From the NCBI GenBank assembly GCA_905250885.1, contig CAJNOQ010002915.1, positions 1 to 22,167 on the forward strand: a DNA stretch of 22,167 bases, in the 5' to 3' direction. The notes beneath the pieces were generated by a model, which saw only the letters and a list, made by a program, of their open reading frames with translations, did no database searches and was not told the origin of the DNA. This DNA is from Didymodactylos carnosus. Its lineage: Eukaryota > Rotifera > Eurotatoria > Philodinida > Philodinidae. The translations under genes and the position numbers were made by a program. Below are positions 8,734 through 17,060 of this stretch, one piece after another (position 1 is the first letter of the stretch; every line of letters starts with the position of its first letter).

Positions 8734-9452
8734 TTTTTTCGGTGCCATGCGACGAGATGCTAGATCACCCAAATCGGTTATGGATGAATTGAGAGAACAC
8801 CACAAGATGAGACCCGTTCCTCGCTTACTCTTTATTATTTTATATTTCGCTTACAAACTTTAGTTACTTTGGATCTCGGCATTCCAGTCGAAGTATCTAG
8901 TACGAATTGTCAAATAAATGAATCTTTTTGTGGACTCATTAATATCTAAGTGAAACTTAGATAAGCAGGTTTCTGACTACTGAAAGGCGCTTGCCAAAGT
9001 GTGCCATCGCGAACAAATTAACGGAATATGTGTAGAAAGAATACACTGCTCTTTTGTTGTTTAAAATAATTACTGTTTGTCATATCATTTGATTAAGCAA
9101 CATAGAGTGCACCTAATGGGTTGATATGGCATTTCGTATGTCAAAAGATGTTGTATAACGAGCTGATTTTCACTTCCTAATCTTGTTAAGACATATTTAT
9201 AATCTATCAATTAAAATGAGCAAAAGGTCGATTGGTAAACCAGAGGAAAAGCCATTAGCGAATAAGATAAAATTTGTTTTTGTCTACTTCACTATGGTAA
9301 GAACTCTGCCTGAAAACATTAAATTAGATAGAAAAAATGTCGTTTTGACGAAATTTTATTTCCATCATGACAGTAACACATTTCCAAATAAATTCTTCTT
9401 CATTCTGAGTTACTGTTGCGAATGGTAAGAAAAGGATGTAAGGTGACTTTGG
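8734..9452. other. Non-coding stretch, possible short frames
   Basis: No gene is firmly supported. A short plus-strand frame at 8747-8865 begins MRRDARSPKSVMDELREHHK and may be chance. A perfect 8-bp hairpin, ATCTAAGT with ACTTAGAT around a 3-nt loop, lies at 8944-8962. A plus-strand ATG at about 9216 opens a Lys-rich frame, but it has no recognisable homology and no clear splice partner. Confidence 0.35.
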
Positions 9453-9466
9453 TTTATTCTTTTATT
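9453..9466 (-). promoter_or_regulatory. Twin AATAAA polyadenylation signals
   Basis: Two AATAAA hexamers on the minus strand (9461-9466 and 9453-9458) lie 60-75 bases beyond the stop codon of the 97-residue gene at 9527. The position suits a short 3' UTR and supports that gene model. Confidence 0.5.
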
Positions 9467-9526
9467 CGAAAGACAATTATGAGGGTTCTTTACAGTTCTT
9501 TACAACCACAACAATACTAAACGGGT

Positions 9527-9864
9527 TCAAAATTTGTTTCTTTCAATAATTTTATAAGTTTCTGTTGTGTCATTGTCCTTAGTTTCCACCTGACAGAATG
9601 AATCCTGTCGTTTCTTTAAGTTAAAGTCAATACTTGATTAGTAAACCGCTCTTTACTATCTTCATCTTGCCAACTTTTTGTGTTTTGGAGTAAAATAACA
9701 ACTTGCTCAGCTTTAACATACGTATGAATATCTCGTTTTTTGTTTGTGCGAACTTGAGGATGTTTCCTTGTTGTAAGCTTGTAAATAGAACTGCGAAGAT
9801 AAAATGCTGCCGATGGAGTAATTTTAAAAACAGGCACTGTTGCGCGTGAGGGCCTGTTCGCCAT
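9527..9864 (-). CDS. Small two-exon gene, unrecognised 97-residue basic protein
   Basis: Exon 1 is 9634-9864 and exon 2 is 9527-9589, joined across a 44-nt intron (9590-9633) with a GTATTG donor and a TTCTGTCAG acceptor. The join is in phase 0 and the frame stays open for 20 more codons to TGA. Without splicing the frame would end after 82 codons. The start ATG lies in a good context (AAGATGG), with an in-frame TGA 18 nt upstream, and AATAAA signals follow. The protein begins MANRPSRATVPVFKITPSAA, is rich in Lys and Arg (TTRKHPQVRTNKKRDIHTYV), and becomes acidic near the splice site (SWQDEDSKERF). I see no signal peptide, membrane segment or zinc-binding pattern and do not recognise the family. 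Tiny introns of this kind suit a compact invertebrate genome. The model is inferred and not confirmed by transcript data. Confidence 0.5.
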
Positions 9865-10433
9865 CTTGTCTTGGATTCGTCACTTGGGTGCTGCCAATGC
9901 TAATTTACAAGACTTTTGCGCTTTTAAACTGCCGTAGTTTATTCTTTCCATGAATTCATTTTATTTGAGTATATGTTACTCTATTCATCTTTACTCTGAA
10001 TTCTACAATATCTGAATCGAAATACGCTTTTCCTGCTTCCCGTATTACGTCATATTTATGCTTATGTTAGTTAATCCAGGCTACCGAACTATACTGACAT
10101 CCAGACCGAGAAAGAAAACTTCAAAATTGAAGAGGAGTGAATGAAAAATTCCACTCACTATAACATCTCTGATTTTCAACTGAAAAAGATTTAGTTCATG
10201 CGAGTCCATCTATACTCGGTAATGAGTGTTTTGTAAGCTGAATGTACTTTAATGTTCTCGGATAAGATAGTGATATAGTGAAGTAGACGCAATTGGTGCA
10301 TGGGATTGCATTGGTTAATATCGACAATTTGGACACGTATTCCCTCAAAGTTAAAGAAGATCTGGTCAGCTCGACGTAACCTTGGGTACGACTGTCAAAA
10401 CAGTATATCCTATGTTTAGGAACCTTTTGCGGT
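9865..10433. other. Intergenic region between two minus-strand genes
   Basis: This holds the presumed promoter of the 97-residue gene and the 3' flank of the glycosyltransferase-like gene. No TATA box is obvious. A minus-strand frame at 10196-10441 (81 codons, ending LPSIDGLA) overlaps the stop of the upstream gene in another frame. Its composition is not implausible, but it starts at a non-ATG codon and has no recognised motif, so I do not call it. Confidence 0.35.
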
Positions 10434-11372
10434 TTATTCAAGATTGCAAACCAGGCTCTGCTTATAGCGGTGACGCTTCTCTGGATCGATAGTTAATGCG
10501 ATGAAAGGGTAGAAGTGATGTGCGAAAATGTTGAACGGCGTGTGATTATTCGGTGGTTTGGCGGAGTCACTGAACGCTTCTGGAGGCGTGGCAGCCGGTA
10601 CCGGCATGACACACTGCAACATTTGTTTCGGTGAGCGATGACGCCAGAAGTAATAAAAATTTGATTGCTGTGCAAGTTGCGAGATCGAAGGTGTCTGCGC
10701 CATGGAAAAATTTTGTCGGTTGTTGGTATGATAGAGTCGATAGGTGTTATAAAGGTACGTTAAATAGTGGTTGAACCCTTGTTGTGCAGTAAGACCCATG
10801 TTGGCATACATTTCATCTCGCAGCAATACGTCTTGATGCTGCTGCGAACGATTCAATAGAATCGCTTGTTGCAAGGTGAACCTATCAATCCAGTGTTGGC
10901 AATGGTCACGATGGCAATCACGACCGTACCAGATATATACGCATCGTGACGCTGTGTACGTGCTCTCGCGTAGTGAGCGTTGAGTATGTATAACGCGTAG
11001 GATGTTATACACATGTTTGAGATTATACACGACCAGCTTCTCATATTTAATAACTTCTGCGAGTAGTGGTTCAGCCCAAAATTTCCAGCCCCTCTGATTG
11101 ACTAGTGTAGTGATGAATGGTACATTTAGCCGTTCACTGTACTTGGTTATGGCGGTCGATCCACCAATCGCAAATTGATCGGTCACGCCAAACCACCATT
11201 CGCAGGATGGGACAAATAGTGACACATCATGATTGGCAGAGGTGAGGTTCGAATCTTGTCCTGAAAATCGTATAGAAAGAGCATATGATCCATTCAAATA
11301 CAATATCCATAGTGGATTGAAAAATGCCAACTGACGAGAGGGTCGACAGTAGAGTTCTGCAGATACTCCCAT
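10434..11372 (-). CDS. Glycosyltransferase-like protein, C-terminal part; 5' end altered by a repeat
   Basis: This 312-codon frame is the longest in the window. Residues 53-81 read FVPSCEWWFGVTDQFAIGGS and then AITKYSERL, followed by WAEPLL at about 99-104. This order (FxP.C...G..DQFAIG...A...Y..R, then AE.LL) resembles the C-terminal part of eukaryotic glycosyltransferase-like proteins of the secretory pathway, with the Asp of DQFAIG a likely active-site or metal residue. That role is known only by family analogy. Residues 110-312 are unfamiliar, with no membrane segment. The upstream portion of such domains is missing. Codons 1-14 lie inside the 11331-11689 repeat element, whose end coincides with the CAG of codon 14, so either the gene was truncated there or an upstream exon splices to this CAG. 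An AATAAA overlaps the stop codon (10433-10438). It could be a 5'-truncated pseudogene with an open frame. Confidence 0.5.
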   Translation of the reverse strand: MGVSAELYCRPSRQLAFFNPLWILYLNGSYALSIRFSGQDSNLTSANHDVSLFVPSCEWWFGVTDQFAIGGSTAITKYSERLNVPFITTLVNQRGWKFWAEPLLAEVIKYEKLVVYNLKHVYNILRVIHTQRSLRESTYTASRCVYIWYGRDCHRDHCQHWIDRFTLQQAILLNRSQQHQDVLLRDEMYANMGLTAQQGFNHYLTYLYNTYRLYHTNNRQNFSMAQTPSISQLAQQSNFYYFWRHRSPKQMLQCVMPVPAATPPEAFSDSAKPPNNHTPFNIFAHHFYPFIALTIDPEKRHRYKQSLVCNLE

Positions 11373-11689
11373 TTTCGTACCCGAACCCGAAAATCTTTTT
11401 TCCTAACCAAAACCCGTTGTTGATGTGTTTTTTTGACGGAACTATCATTATGCGATATCTCATTGTCAGAGAAACAGATTTTTTTACTTTCTTTGTTAAA
11501 TTGGCTGTTTCTGCTATAACGAAAAGAGTGAACATTCGAAAAATACTTCAAAGACAAGAAAAAAATCCTTCGGGTTAAAGAAACTTTCGGTCATACTCGA
11601 ACCCGATAAATTATCTTCTCGCTACCCATATCCATACTCGTACCCGCGGGTACGGATGCCACTGGTACCCGCAGAACTCTAGTCGTCAG
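11331..11689. mobile_element. 359-bp inverted-repeat element abutting the glycosyltransferase-like gene
   Basis: The left end CTGACGA...AGAGTTCTGC (11331-11360) and the right end, read on the minus strand as CTGACGACTAGAGTTCTGC (11671-11689), are inverted copies, the left one carrying about 9 extra bases. The interior contains repeated ACCCGAACCCGAAA and TACCCGCGGGTA words. No transposase is present and no target-site duplication is clear. The left terminus falls exactly at the codon 14/15 boundary of the neighbouring gene. A near copy of the inner word, TAGAGTCCTGCAG, lies just outside at about 11698. Confidence 0.5.
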
Positions 11690-11699
11690 AGCACAATAG

Positions 11700-11785
11700 A
11701 GTCCTGCAGGATTAAGACTTTTGTTAACCGAAACCGACCCGACTCTCCAGAGCCTCAACCGAAACGAACCGACGATTTCCTTCCC
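11700..11785. repeat. AACCGAAA-type dispersed repeat
   Basis: The block contains AACCGAAACCGACCCG and CAACCGAAACGAACCGACG. A related block in the same orientation lies at about 13498-13600 (GATACCGAACGGAACGAAG, GTCTTAACCGAAATCGAACC). The two share an AAGACTT/AAGTCTT-AACCGAAA order. This appears to be a short dispersed repeat rather than coding sequence. Confidence 0.4.
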
Positions 11786-11789
11786 TTAA

Positions 11790-12646
11790 GGCCGCCCGCT
11801 CCGAAAATCAACTTTTTGAAAAAAAGTCAAAAATGAGATTTTGTTTTGGAAAGATGCGCCGAAGTCTACTCTTTCACAGCTTGTATTTCTTTTCACGAAA
11901 TACGAAGGTTTCCATACAGCTTTCATATCACGCACCCCGATTTTCAACACTTTTAAGCAACTGCATGCAATGTTCCGACTTTTCGAAATTCAAGAGTTTT
12001 ACTCTTAATAGACTTAGATAAAACATAGAAACATTCAATACCAACTGTTCACTTTTACTCTGTCCACTATTTATTAAATTTTCGACAGTTTATCTGTTTT
12101 ACTTCGAATCTTTTCAAAAAGACGATGTTGAAACGTTTTCATCATTTTTCTCAAAACCGGTTTTTGAGCTAAGATTCGAACGTCGAACAAATTTTTTAAA
12201 AGTATAGTTCATTGTAAAGAGCTGCGGTTTTATTTATTTATTGGGGCACACTATACTCCTTCGGATGAGGGGAAGGATAGGCTGTAGGTCTGTAGAAAAC
12301 CTCGTCTCTCGGGAGACCTCCAGCTGGTATTTCAAGATGTTAGAGGCTTCGCCGCCGCAAAAATTAAAGAGAGCAAGAATAAAAGAAATTCTTGCCCCTC
12401 ATCCGAAGGAGTTGTCTGTCAAATAAAACAATCTCGAGCTCTGTACCTTGAAGTATAGTGAAAAAGAATGTGTACGGGCAAAACCCCCATTTTGGGCGTT
12501 GGTCTCTCGAGAACTCCTGAATGCTGAGGTTTGGCAGCGTAAAAAAATATCCGTAACTATACTTTGACGTGGCCAACACATGTGGAAAGTTTCATGGAAA
12601 TCCCGTGCTCGGTTTCCAAAATAGATTTTCGAGGGGGACGGCGGCC
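11790..12646. mobile_element. 857-bp MITE flanked by TTAA, piggyBac-like target
   Basis: TTAA at 11786-11789 and 12647-12650 flanks inverted ends that both begin GGCCGCC and both contain CGAAAATC about 15 bases in, with a 3-4 bp length difference between. TTAA target duplication is typical of the piggyBac superfamily, although these termini do not begin with the usual CCC. Inside is a second inverted repeat: 12255-12272 and 12395-12412 are perfect 18-bp complements (ACTCCTTCGGATGAGGGG), extended imperfectly outward to about 12200 and 12460. There is no transposase frame. The element is therefore non-autonomous, and its nested foldback could reflect an insertion within an insertion. Confidence 0.6.
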
Positions 12647-13010
12647 TTAAGGGCTCCCCTGTAAGAAAAGACGATTTTTGAGTTTTAAAAAAGTCAGATA
12701 ATCCGCTAGCCCAAAGTGTCCTCTTTCCGAATCTGTGCTCGTTTCTGCAGAATTCAACTGTTACGGTAACCAAACTCCCGTTTTTCTGAAAGTCCCAAAT
12801 ACGAGCCAAACAGAAAGATTGCTCTAGATGTCACTCCTAACTAATTAGATTGCGGCTTGACCACCACAGACACGAAGGTTGAAGTCTTCTCTTCAAGATG
12901 AGATACTGAAAACGGTATTGCAATATTCCCGGGCTGACATATAACCTATTTACTGGAAGCCTCCATTAGACAACAAGATGACTCATTGTTTGTTTATCTC
13001 GAAACTGAAA

Positions 13011-13330
13011 TTTGTCTTAAAACTGACTCTAGTCCCACAAAGTTTGTCCGATTTTCGTCGGAGTGGTCTCATTCGGTAGAGAACTGAAAAATGATGAGAT
13101 TTTAGTACCACTTTTTTGAAATTTTGCTCCTAAGTTGAGATATGAATTTTGCAATCTTTTTTTTCTACCCTTTTTAATACTCTCGTGTTGTTTTTTTAAT
13201 ATCTCGACTTAGAAGTTAAAATTTAAAAAAGTGGTACTACATTCGCTAGAGCTAACGATTCTCTATCGAATGATAGAACTGTGAGTTCGATATTTCAAAA
13301 TTTGTGGGAGCAGAGTCATTTGGGACAAAC
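13011..13330. mobile_element. 320-bp foldback element
   Basis: The two halves are imperfect inverted copies. Matching pairs from outside inward are TTTGTCTTAAAACTGACTCT with GTCATTTGGGACAAAC, TCCCACAAA with TTTGTGGGA, GGTAGAGAACTG with the CGATTCTCTATCGA region, and AGTACCACTTTTTTGAAATTTT with AAATTTAAAAAAGTGGTACT. Arms are about 130 bp (13011-13144 and 13195-13330) around a T-rich loop. There is no reading frame of note. Confidence 0.6.
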
Positions 13331-14391
13331 CCTACTTTTTGACTAATTAAATAATTTTCATAATTTTTTCGAAAACTTTGATTGGTTGAAATTGTGTACA
13401 TGAACGTACACCATGGTTCTCTACTACAATCGAAAATTTTAGCCCGACAGATCTACAGGGTACTGAGATCAATTCTTGACAGCGGGGACCCTTAATTGAT
13501 ACCGAACGGAACGAAGAAAAAATTTTCTTTCGTCAACGGAATCGAACCGCCCCTTTCAAAGTCTTAACCGAAATCGAACCGTTTGACCGACAACACATCT
13601 TTCAGCAAAAATTGAAGCATTTTTGTGTCGCGATAAAGTTAACAGCTATTTTTAAGAAAACGGCGTTTTTTTGTCTGTTCTTTCGTTAAATATGTTCATT
13701 AAATAGTGAAAAGATCAGGACAGGAGTACGCTAAAAAGAGAAGAGCAAACAATTGCTGCTCGTGAAGTCTGATTTCTTAGAAGCACTAAAATATTAACTC
13801 AACCGGGACGGCTGTTGTCGTCGAGGTTCGAGAATGCTATCAATCTCGAAGAAGACTTGATGTAACGCCACTAGGCTGGCTGGTACGGATAGAAGAGCGA
13901 AGGGGAGACGATAAATTTAGAAAGACAGAAAGGATATTTTTCTTTGAGAATCATACAAACAAACGAGATCAAATTCTACTGTGCACTAATGAACTTAAGA
14001 AAAATGAGTGGCCAATTTTTTTACCACGGATGGTTGTCACTGGTGGACACTTTCGACTCAGCACTAATGTCAAAGACCAAATGGATTCGGGGACACTTCG
14101 ACGGGGGATGAAAAGGAGAGCGAGAGAGAGATAGATCTATCATCTCGAGCAGCAGGATTAGAAGTACCGTCATTTTATACGCTTTGTCAAATTTTTGAAA
14201 GCTTCTTTTAGCATTTTTACAGTAAAAACTGTCAAAATTTCAAGATTTTAAGGTAAAAACTAGTTTAACTCTTATTTACCTGAAAAACGTGGAAACCTTC
14301 TTGAAAACCCTTCGAACAACCCTTTAAAACTCTGAAAATCCCGAAACTTTTTGAACAATTTTTGTACCCGAAGCCTTTGAAAAATAGTGGG
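13331..14391. other. Non-coding stretch, A-tract rich
   Basis: No gene is supported. The AACCGAA-type repeat recurs at about 13498-13600. From about 14180 to 14360 the sequence alternates A or T runs with CCC/TTC words roughly every 10-14 bases (for example GAAAACCCTTCGAACAACCC), a pattern expected of intrinsically bent DNA or of a decayed simple repeat. Confidence 0.35.
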
Positions 14392-14461
14392 CCTTAACAG
14401 AAGCTCCCTAAAAATTCTGAAAGCTTGAACAGTTTAGAAGCCCCGGGAGCTTCTGTTAGGG
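14392..14461. repeat. 17-bp hairpin with 36-nt loop
   Basis: CCTTAACAGAAGCTCCC (14392-14408) pairs with GGGAGCTTCTGTTAGGG (14445-14461) with a single mismatch. A GTACCC/GGGTAC pair further out (about 14374 and 14463) suggests a longer, more decayed foldback. Confidence 0.6.
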
Positions 14462-14469
14462 TGGGTACA

Positions 14470-15490
14470 GGGGACGAAATCAGTGACCACGTCGGCGACA
14501 GACCGGTCGGATCTGGCCCAGTCCGGTATGGATTTCTAACAGGTTCCATCTATGGGTTACGCCACTAGTTAATAGACTCCTGAATCGAATTTAATGTGCA
14601 CTGAGTAGTTGGTACTTGAGCAGCGACTACAGTACAATACTATCTGTAGAATCAGAATTTGTAATTTAGAATGGAAACATAAAACGTTTTTTTGTATTTT
14701 TTGCTTATTACACGTTAGCGCCTCCCGGAGGGCGAATGTGATAAGCTGCAGAATAACAAAAATACAGATCAAATGATTTTCGATGAAAGAAACAATATGG
14801 TTGGTGAGACATAAGAAGGAAATAAGAGGTGTAGAAGTGGATGCGGAACAAACGTGTGATTCGAAACATTAGCAGGAAAATCTCTCTAAAGTTGACACTC
14901 AGGGGACTGTTCCAAAATGCCCACAATACGGAGGTGATCTGATTATTAACAGTCTTATAAATAAGACCATAATACTGATCAGCTACTAATTCAATAGATT
15001 CATAACAGCCCACTTATTTGCTCCACAGAACTAAGCGAGATAAAACAGTTGATATTAACCAACAAAGGTGCGAACTTTTAATATTTATGAAATTGCGCAC
15101 GCTGTCATATGTGAAGGTTTAGATTGCGTGGTGATGTTGATCACGAAGATCGGATTTCTTTGTTCAATACAAACGTTGAAGTTTTCACAGTACTTAACAA
15201 AGAGTAATCTTAATGAAGTCTTGTGTCTTGCCTTTCTTCGTGACTTGTCTTGGTGACTTCAGTTAAAAGTACAAAAGCCTCATCAAGTTACTGATGTCTT
15301 TGCCAATTTTGTCTACGTGGTCTGTCTGAGACAACTATGAGGACTCAGACTTTCCTCCAGTGACTTGTTGTTTGGACAAGTGTTTTTCGAAAGTGACTGG
15401 CAGTCAACCATGATGATGTCCAGTGCAAAAGTTACTTGTTTTCACTGAGAAAGCAGAAAACATTCATCATGACCGAGACTGACAGCTCGT
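14470..15490. other. Non-coding stretch with clustered GTGACTTG words
   Basis: No gene is supported. Between about 15238 and 15445 GTGACTTG, GTGACTTC, AGTGACTGG and GTTACTTG recur, and the segment starting CCAGTGACTTG near 15357 can pair with AGTGACTGG near 15398. The minus-strand frame at 14708-15013 shows no conserved features. Confidence 0.35.
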
Positions 15491-15496
15491 AACCTT

Positions 15497-15568
15497 CTTA
15501 AACAAGTGTATTTGATGATAACAACAAACCGAGGTTTTAATTGATTTGTTGCTATTAACTTGTTTAAG
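15497..15568. repeat. Imperfect inverted repeat
   Basis: CTTAAACAAGT (15497-15507) pairs with ACTTGTTTAAG (about 15558-15568), and ACAACAAA (15521-15528) with TTTGTTGC (15545-15552); the left arm has an 8-bp internal excess. It is a small foldback of about 72 bp in non-coding DNA. Confidence 0.5.
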
Positions 15569-16054
15569 GGAAACCGGGTGTATGATGCTCTGATTATCTC
15601 ATACACTGTGATGGATGACATCGAATCTGGACGTGTATTTGCGAGAAAAATGTGCAGTGATCAATATCCGATGTAGGGAGAATGTCATCTTTTCCAGAAC
15701 TTTTCTAGCTTTCATAGTTCTCCAGATCACGTCGTGCACATTTTGTAAAAAGGTAGCAAACTTAATTAAAAAAACCTGCAGAAACACATAATGTCTGTCG
15801 ACATAATTATTTATGTAATTATTTAACAAAATGAAAGACAAGTTATAATCGAAAGCAAATTTCGATTCTTCTCTCATGCTGCTCAAATTTAATCTTCAAA
15901 TTCAAACCTCTTATTCTTCTTCTCATACATTCAGAGAAGGAGTTTCTCATTAAATACATCCAGAATATCTCTTCTTCTTGTTCCCTTATGTATAGGGAAG
16001 AAGTAGCTTTATTATTATACTTAAATAATTTATATTTAATATGGGTTTTTTCTT
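15569..16054. other. Non-coding stretch, no gene seen
   Basis: AT-rich, with pyrimidine-rich TTCTTCTTC segments around 15910-15990. The minus-strand frames here have biased composition and no recognisable motif. Confidence 0.35.
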
Positions 16055-16185
16055 GCGGTCGGAGCTCGATCGCGCGGTTAAGTGGGCGGTTAGATGAGGT
16101 TCCCAATCGCCCAAAAGTAAGTTGAACCGCCCGATACTATGTAAACCGGGTCTAAAACCGTGCTACCTAGCTCCAACCGCTCGAG
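16055..16185. repeat. GC-rich foldback, possible hAT-type terminus
   Basis: CGGTCGGAGCT (about 16057-16067) pairs with AGCTCCAACCG (about 16169-16179) with one mismatch, and GGGCGGTT (about 16084-16091) pairs with AACCGCCC (about 16125-16132). The repeated AGCTCC/CCGCTCGAG words resemble the subterminal repeats of some hAT elements, but I cannot identify the exact terminus or an 8-bp target duplication. Confidence 0.35.
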
Positions 16186-16319
16186 TCTAGCTCCAAATTT
16201 TTCGCAATAGCTGATTTTGTCTGCGGTTCTGTAACGGTGTTAGTTTCATGGGCATTTGCCAACGTACTAGAAGAATCTTCTAGATCTTCTTGGTCAATTT
16301 TTACAACAGTTCTCTGCAT
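16167..16319 (-). pseudogene. 50-codon frame, possible N-terminus of a hAT-type transposase
   Basis: The frame starts MQRTVVKIDQEDLEDSSSTL, continues with an acidic and Ser/Thr-rich segment, and ends KSAIAKNLELDSSGWS before a stop. hAT transposases often have such an acidic leader followed by a BED finger opening with a (K/R)SxxWxxF-type motif; KSAIAKNLEL is only a loose match and lacks the Trp. It runs directly into the GC-rich foldback, as expected if the body of a transposon had been deleted to leave an N-terminus and one end. No catalytic residues are present. Confidence 0.25.
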
Positions 16320-16509
16320 TTTGCTAGTTTGTGATCGTGTTACGGATCAAATTGTATAACTTTGGATAGAAAGCTCGTGTAGAGGTTGGGGAGGGCTCGT
16401 TTTATTCAGAAATGTGCGGGCTACAATTTTGTCTTATTAGGAAAAGATTTATTATTTTTCTGGAATTGCTGGAAAGTCAGTTTTCCAGAAAGCTGGACCG
16501 GATGCTCTG

Positions 16510-16685
16510 CAACGAAAGACTCATGTTTTCCGAAAGAAAGAAAGTGACAGTCGGGAAATTTTTTATTTCGTGATTCTTGATGATATTAATATATAGTCTG
16601 ACTACAGAAAATAATTTCCAAGTAAGTTTATTTTGCTGGCTGTTTTAGTCAAACCGTAGAATACCAGCGCGGTCAGCCCATATGT
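16510..16685 (+). repeat. Long inverted repeat, left arm (partner 21934-22099)
   Basis: This 176-bp block matches the reverse complement of 21934-22099 at about 85-90 percent identity. Shared words in order are CAACGAAAG, CCGAAAGAAAGAAAGTGACA, GTCGGGAAATTTTT, GTAAGTTTATTTTGCTGGCT, TTTAGTCAAACCGTA, AATACCAGCGC and CAGCCCATATGT. Similarity starts abruptly at CAACGAAAG and does not extend further out. It could be one terminus of a 5.6-kb composite element or one of two copies of the same short element. Confidence 0.75.
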
Positions 16686-16692
16686 GTGTAAA

Positions 16693-17060
16693 TATATGAA
16701 GTTAGCCACTGTGGAACTTAGAAATTCAAGTTCTGATACACATATATCTAGGTATATATTTGAAGTTAGAGACTCAGGAAACGGCAGCTGAGGAACTCAA
16801 TAACTGAAGAACTCAGAAATTCATTTACTCGCATATGTACATGTATGTACATATTGAAGTGAGGAAGACAGGAACAGATGTGCTCATATACGTATATGTA
16901 TGCTCCTGAGTTGCTAACTTGAAATATATACATACATACATGTACATGATCACATGAATTTCTGAGTGCATAACTTCAAGTTTATGCATACATATATGGA
17001 TGAGAGCGAACGAATTTCTGAGCTTCTGAGTACACTTCAGATATATGCACATACGCATTC
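16693..17060. repeat. Head-to-head array of a TGAAGTTAG..ACTCAGAAATTCAT unit
   Basis: Three degenerate units read forward (GAAGTTAG at 16699, TTGAAGTTAG at about 16760, TTGAAGTGAGG at about 16855) and three read in reverse (CTAACTTGAA at about 16914, ATAACTTCAA at about 16970, ACACTTCAG at about 17032). Each is associated with AACTCAGAAATTCAT or its complement ATGAATTTCTGAG, and with CATATATGTATAC-type AT-rich spacers. The array is mirrored about a point near 16890, so the whole block can fold back on itself. It starts just inside the left arm of the 5.6-kb inverted repeat. Confidence 0.65.

Noticed and set aside
9183-9428. 81-codon plus-strand frame with a Lys-rich start and a GTAAGA donor-like site
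   Set aside because: Splicing to the only nearby acceptor gives an immediate stop, and no family is recognised.
10196-10441. 81-codon minus-strand frame downstream of the glycosyltransferase-like gene
   Set aside because: It opens at a non-ATG codon overlapping the upstream stop, and no splice route links it to that gene.
11240-11260. GGTTCGAATCT, a tRNA B-box-like word
   Set aside because: No A box, stems or terminator fit around it; it lies inside a coding frame.
14708-15013. 101-codon minus-strand frame
   Set aside because: No motif, no homology I recognise, and composition typical of AT-rich non-coding DNA.
15599-16106. Two minus-strand frames of 87-95 codons
   Set aside because: Biased composition, no motif, and the second crosses the GC-rich foldback.
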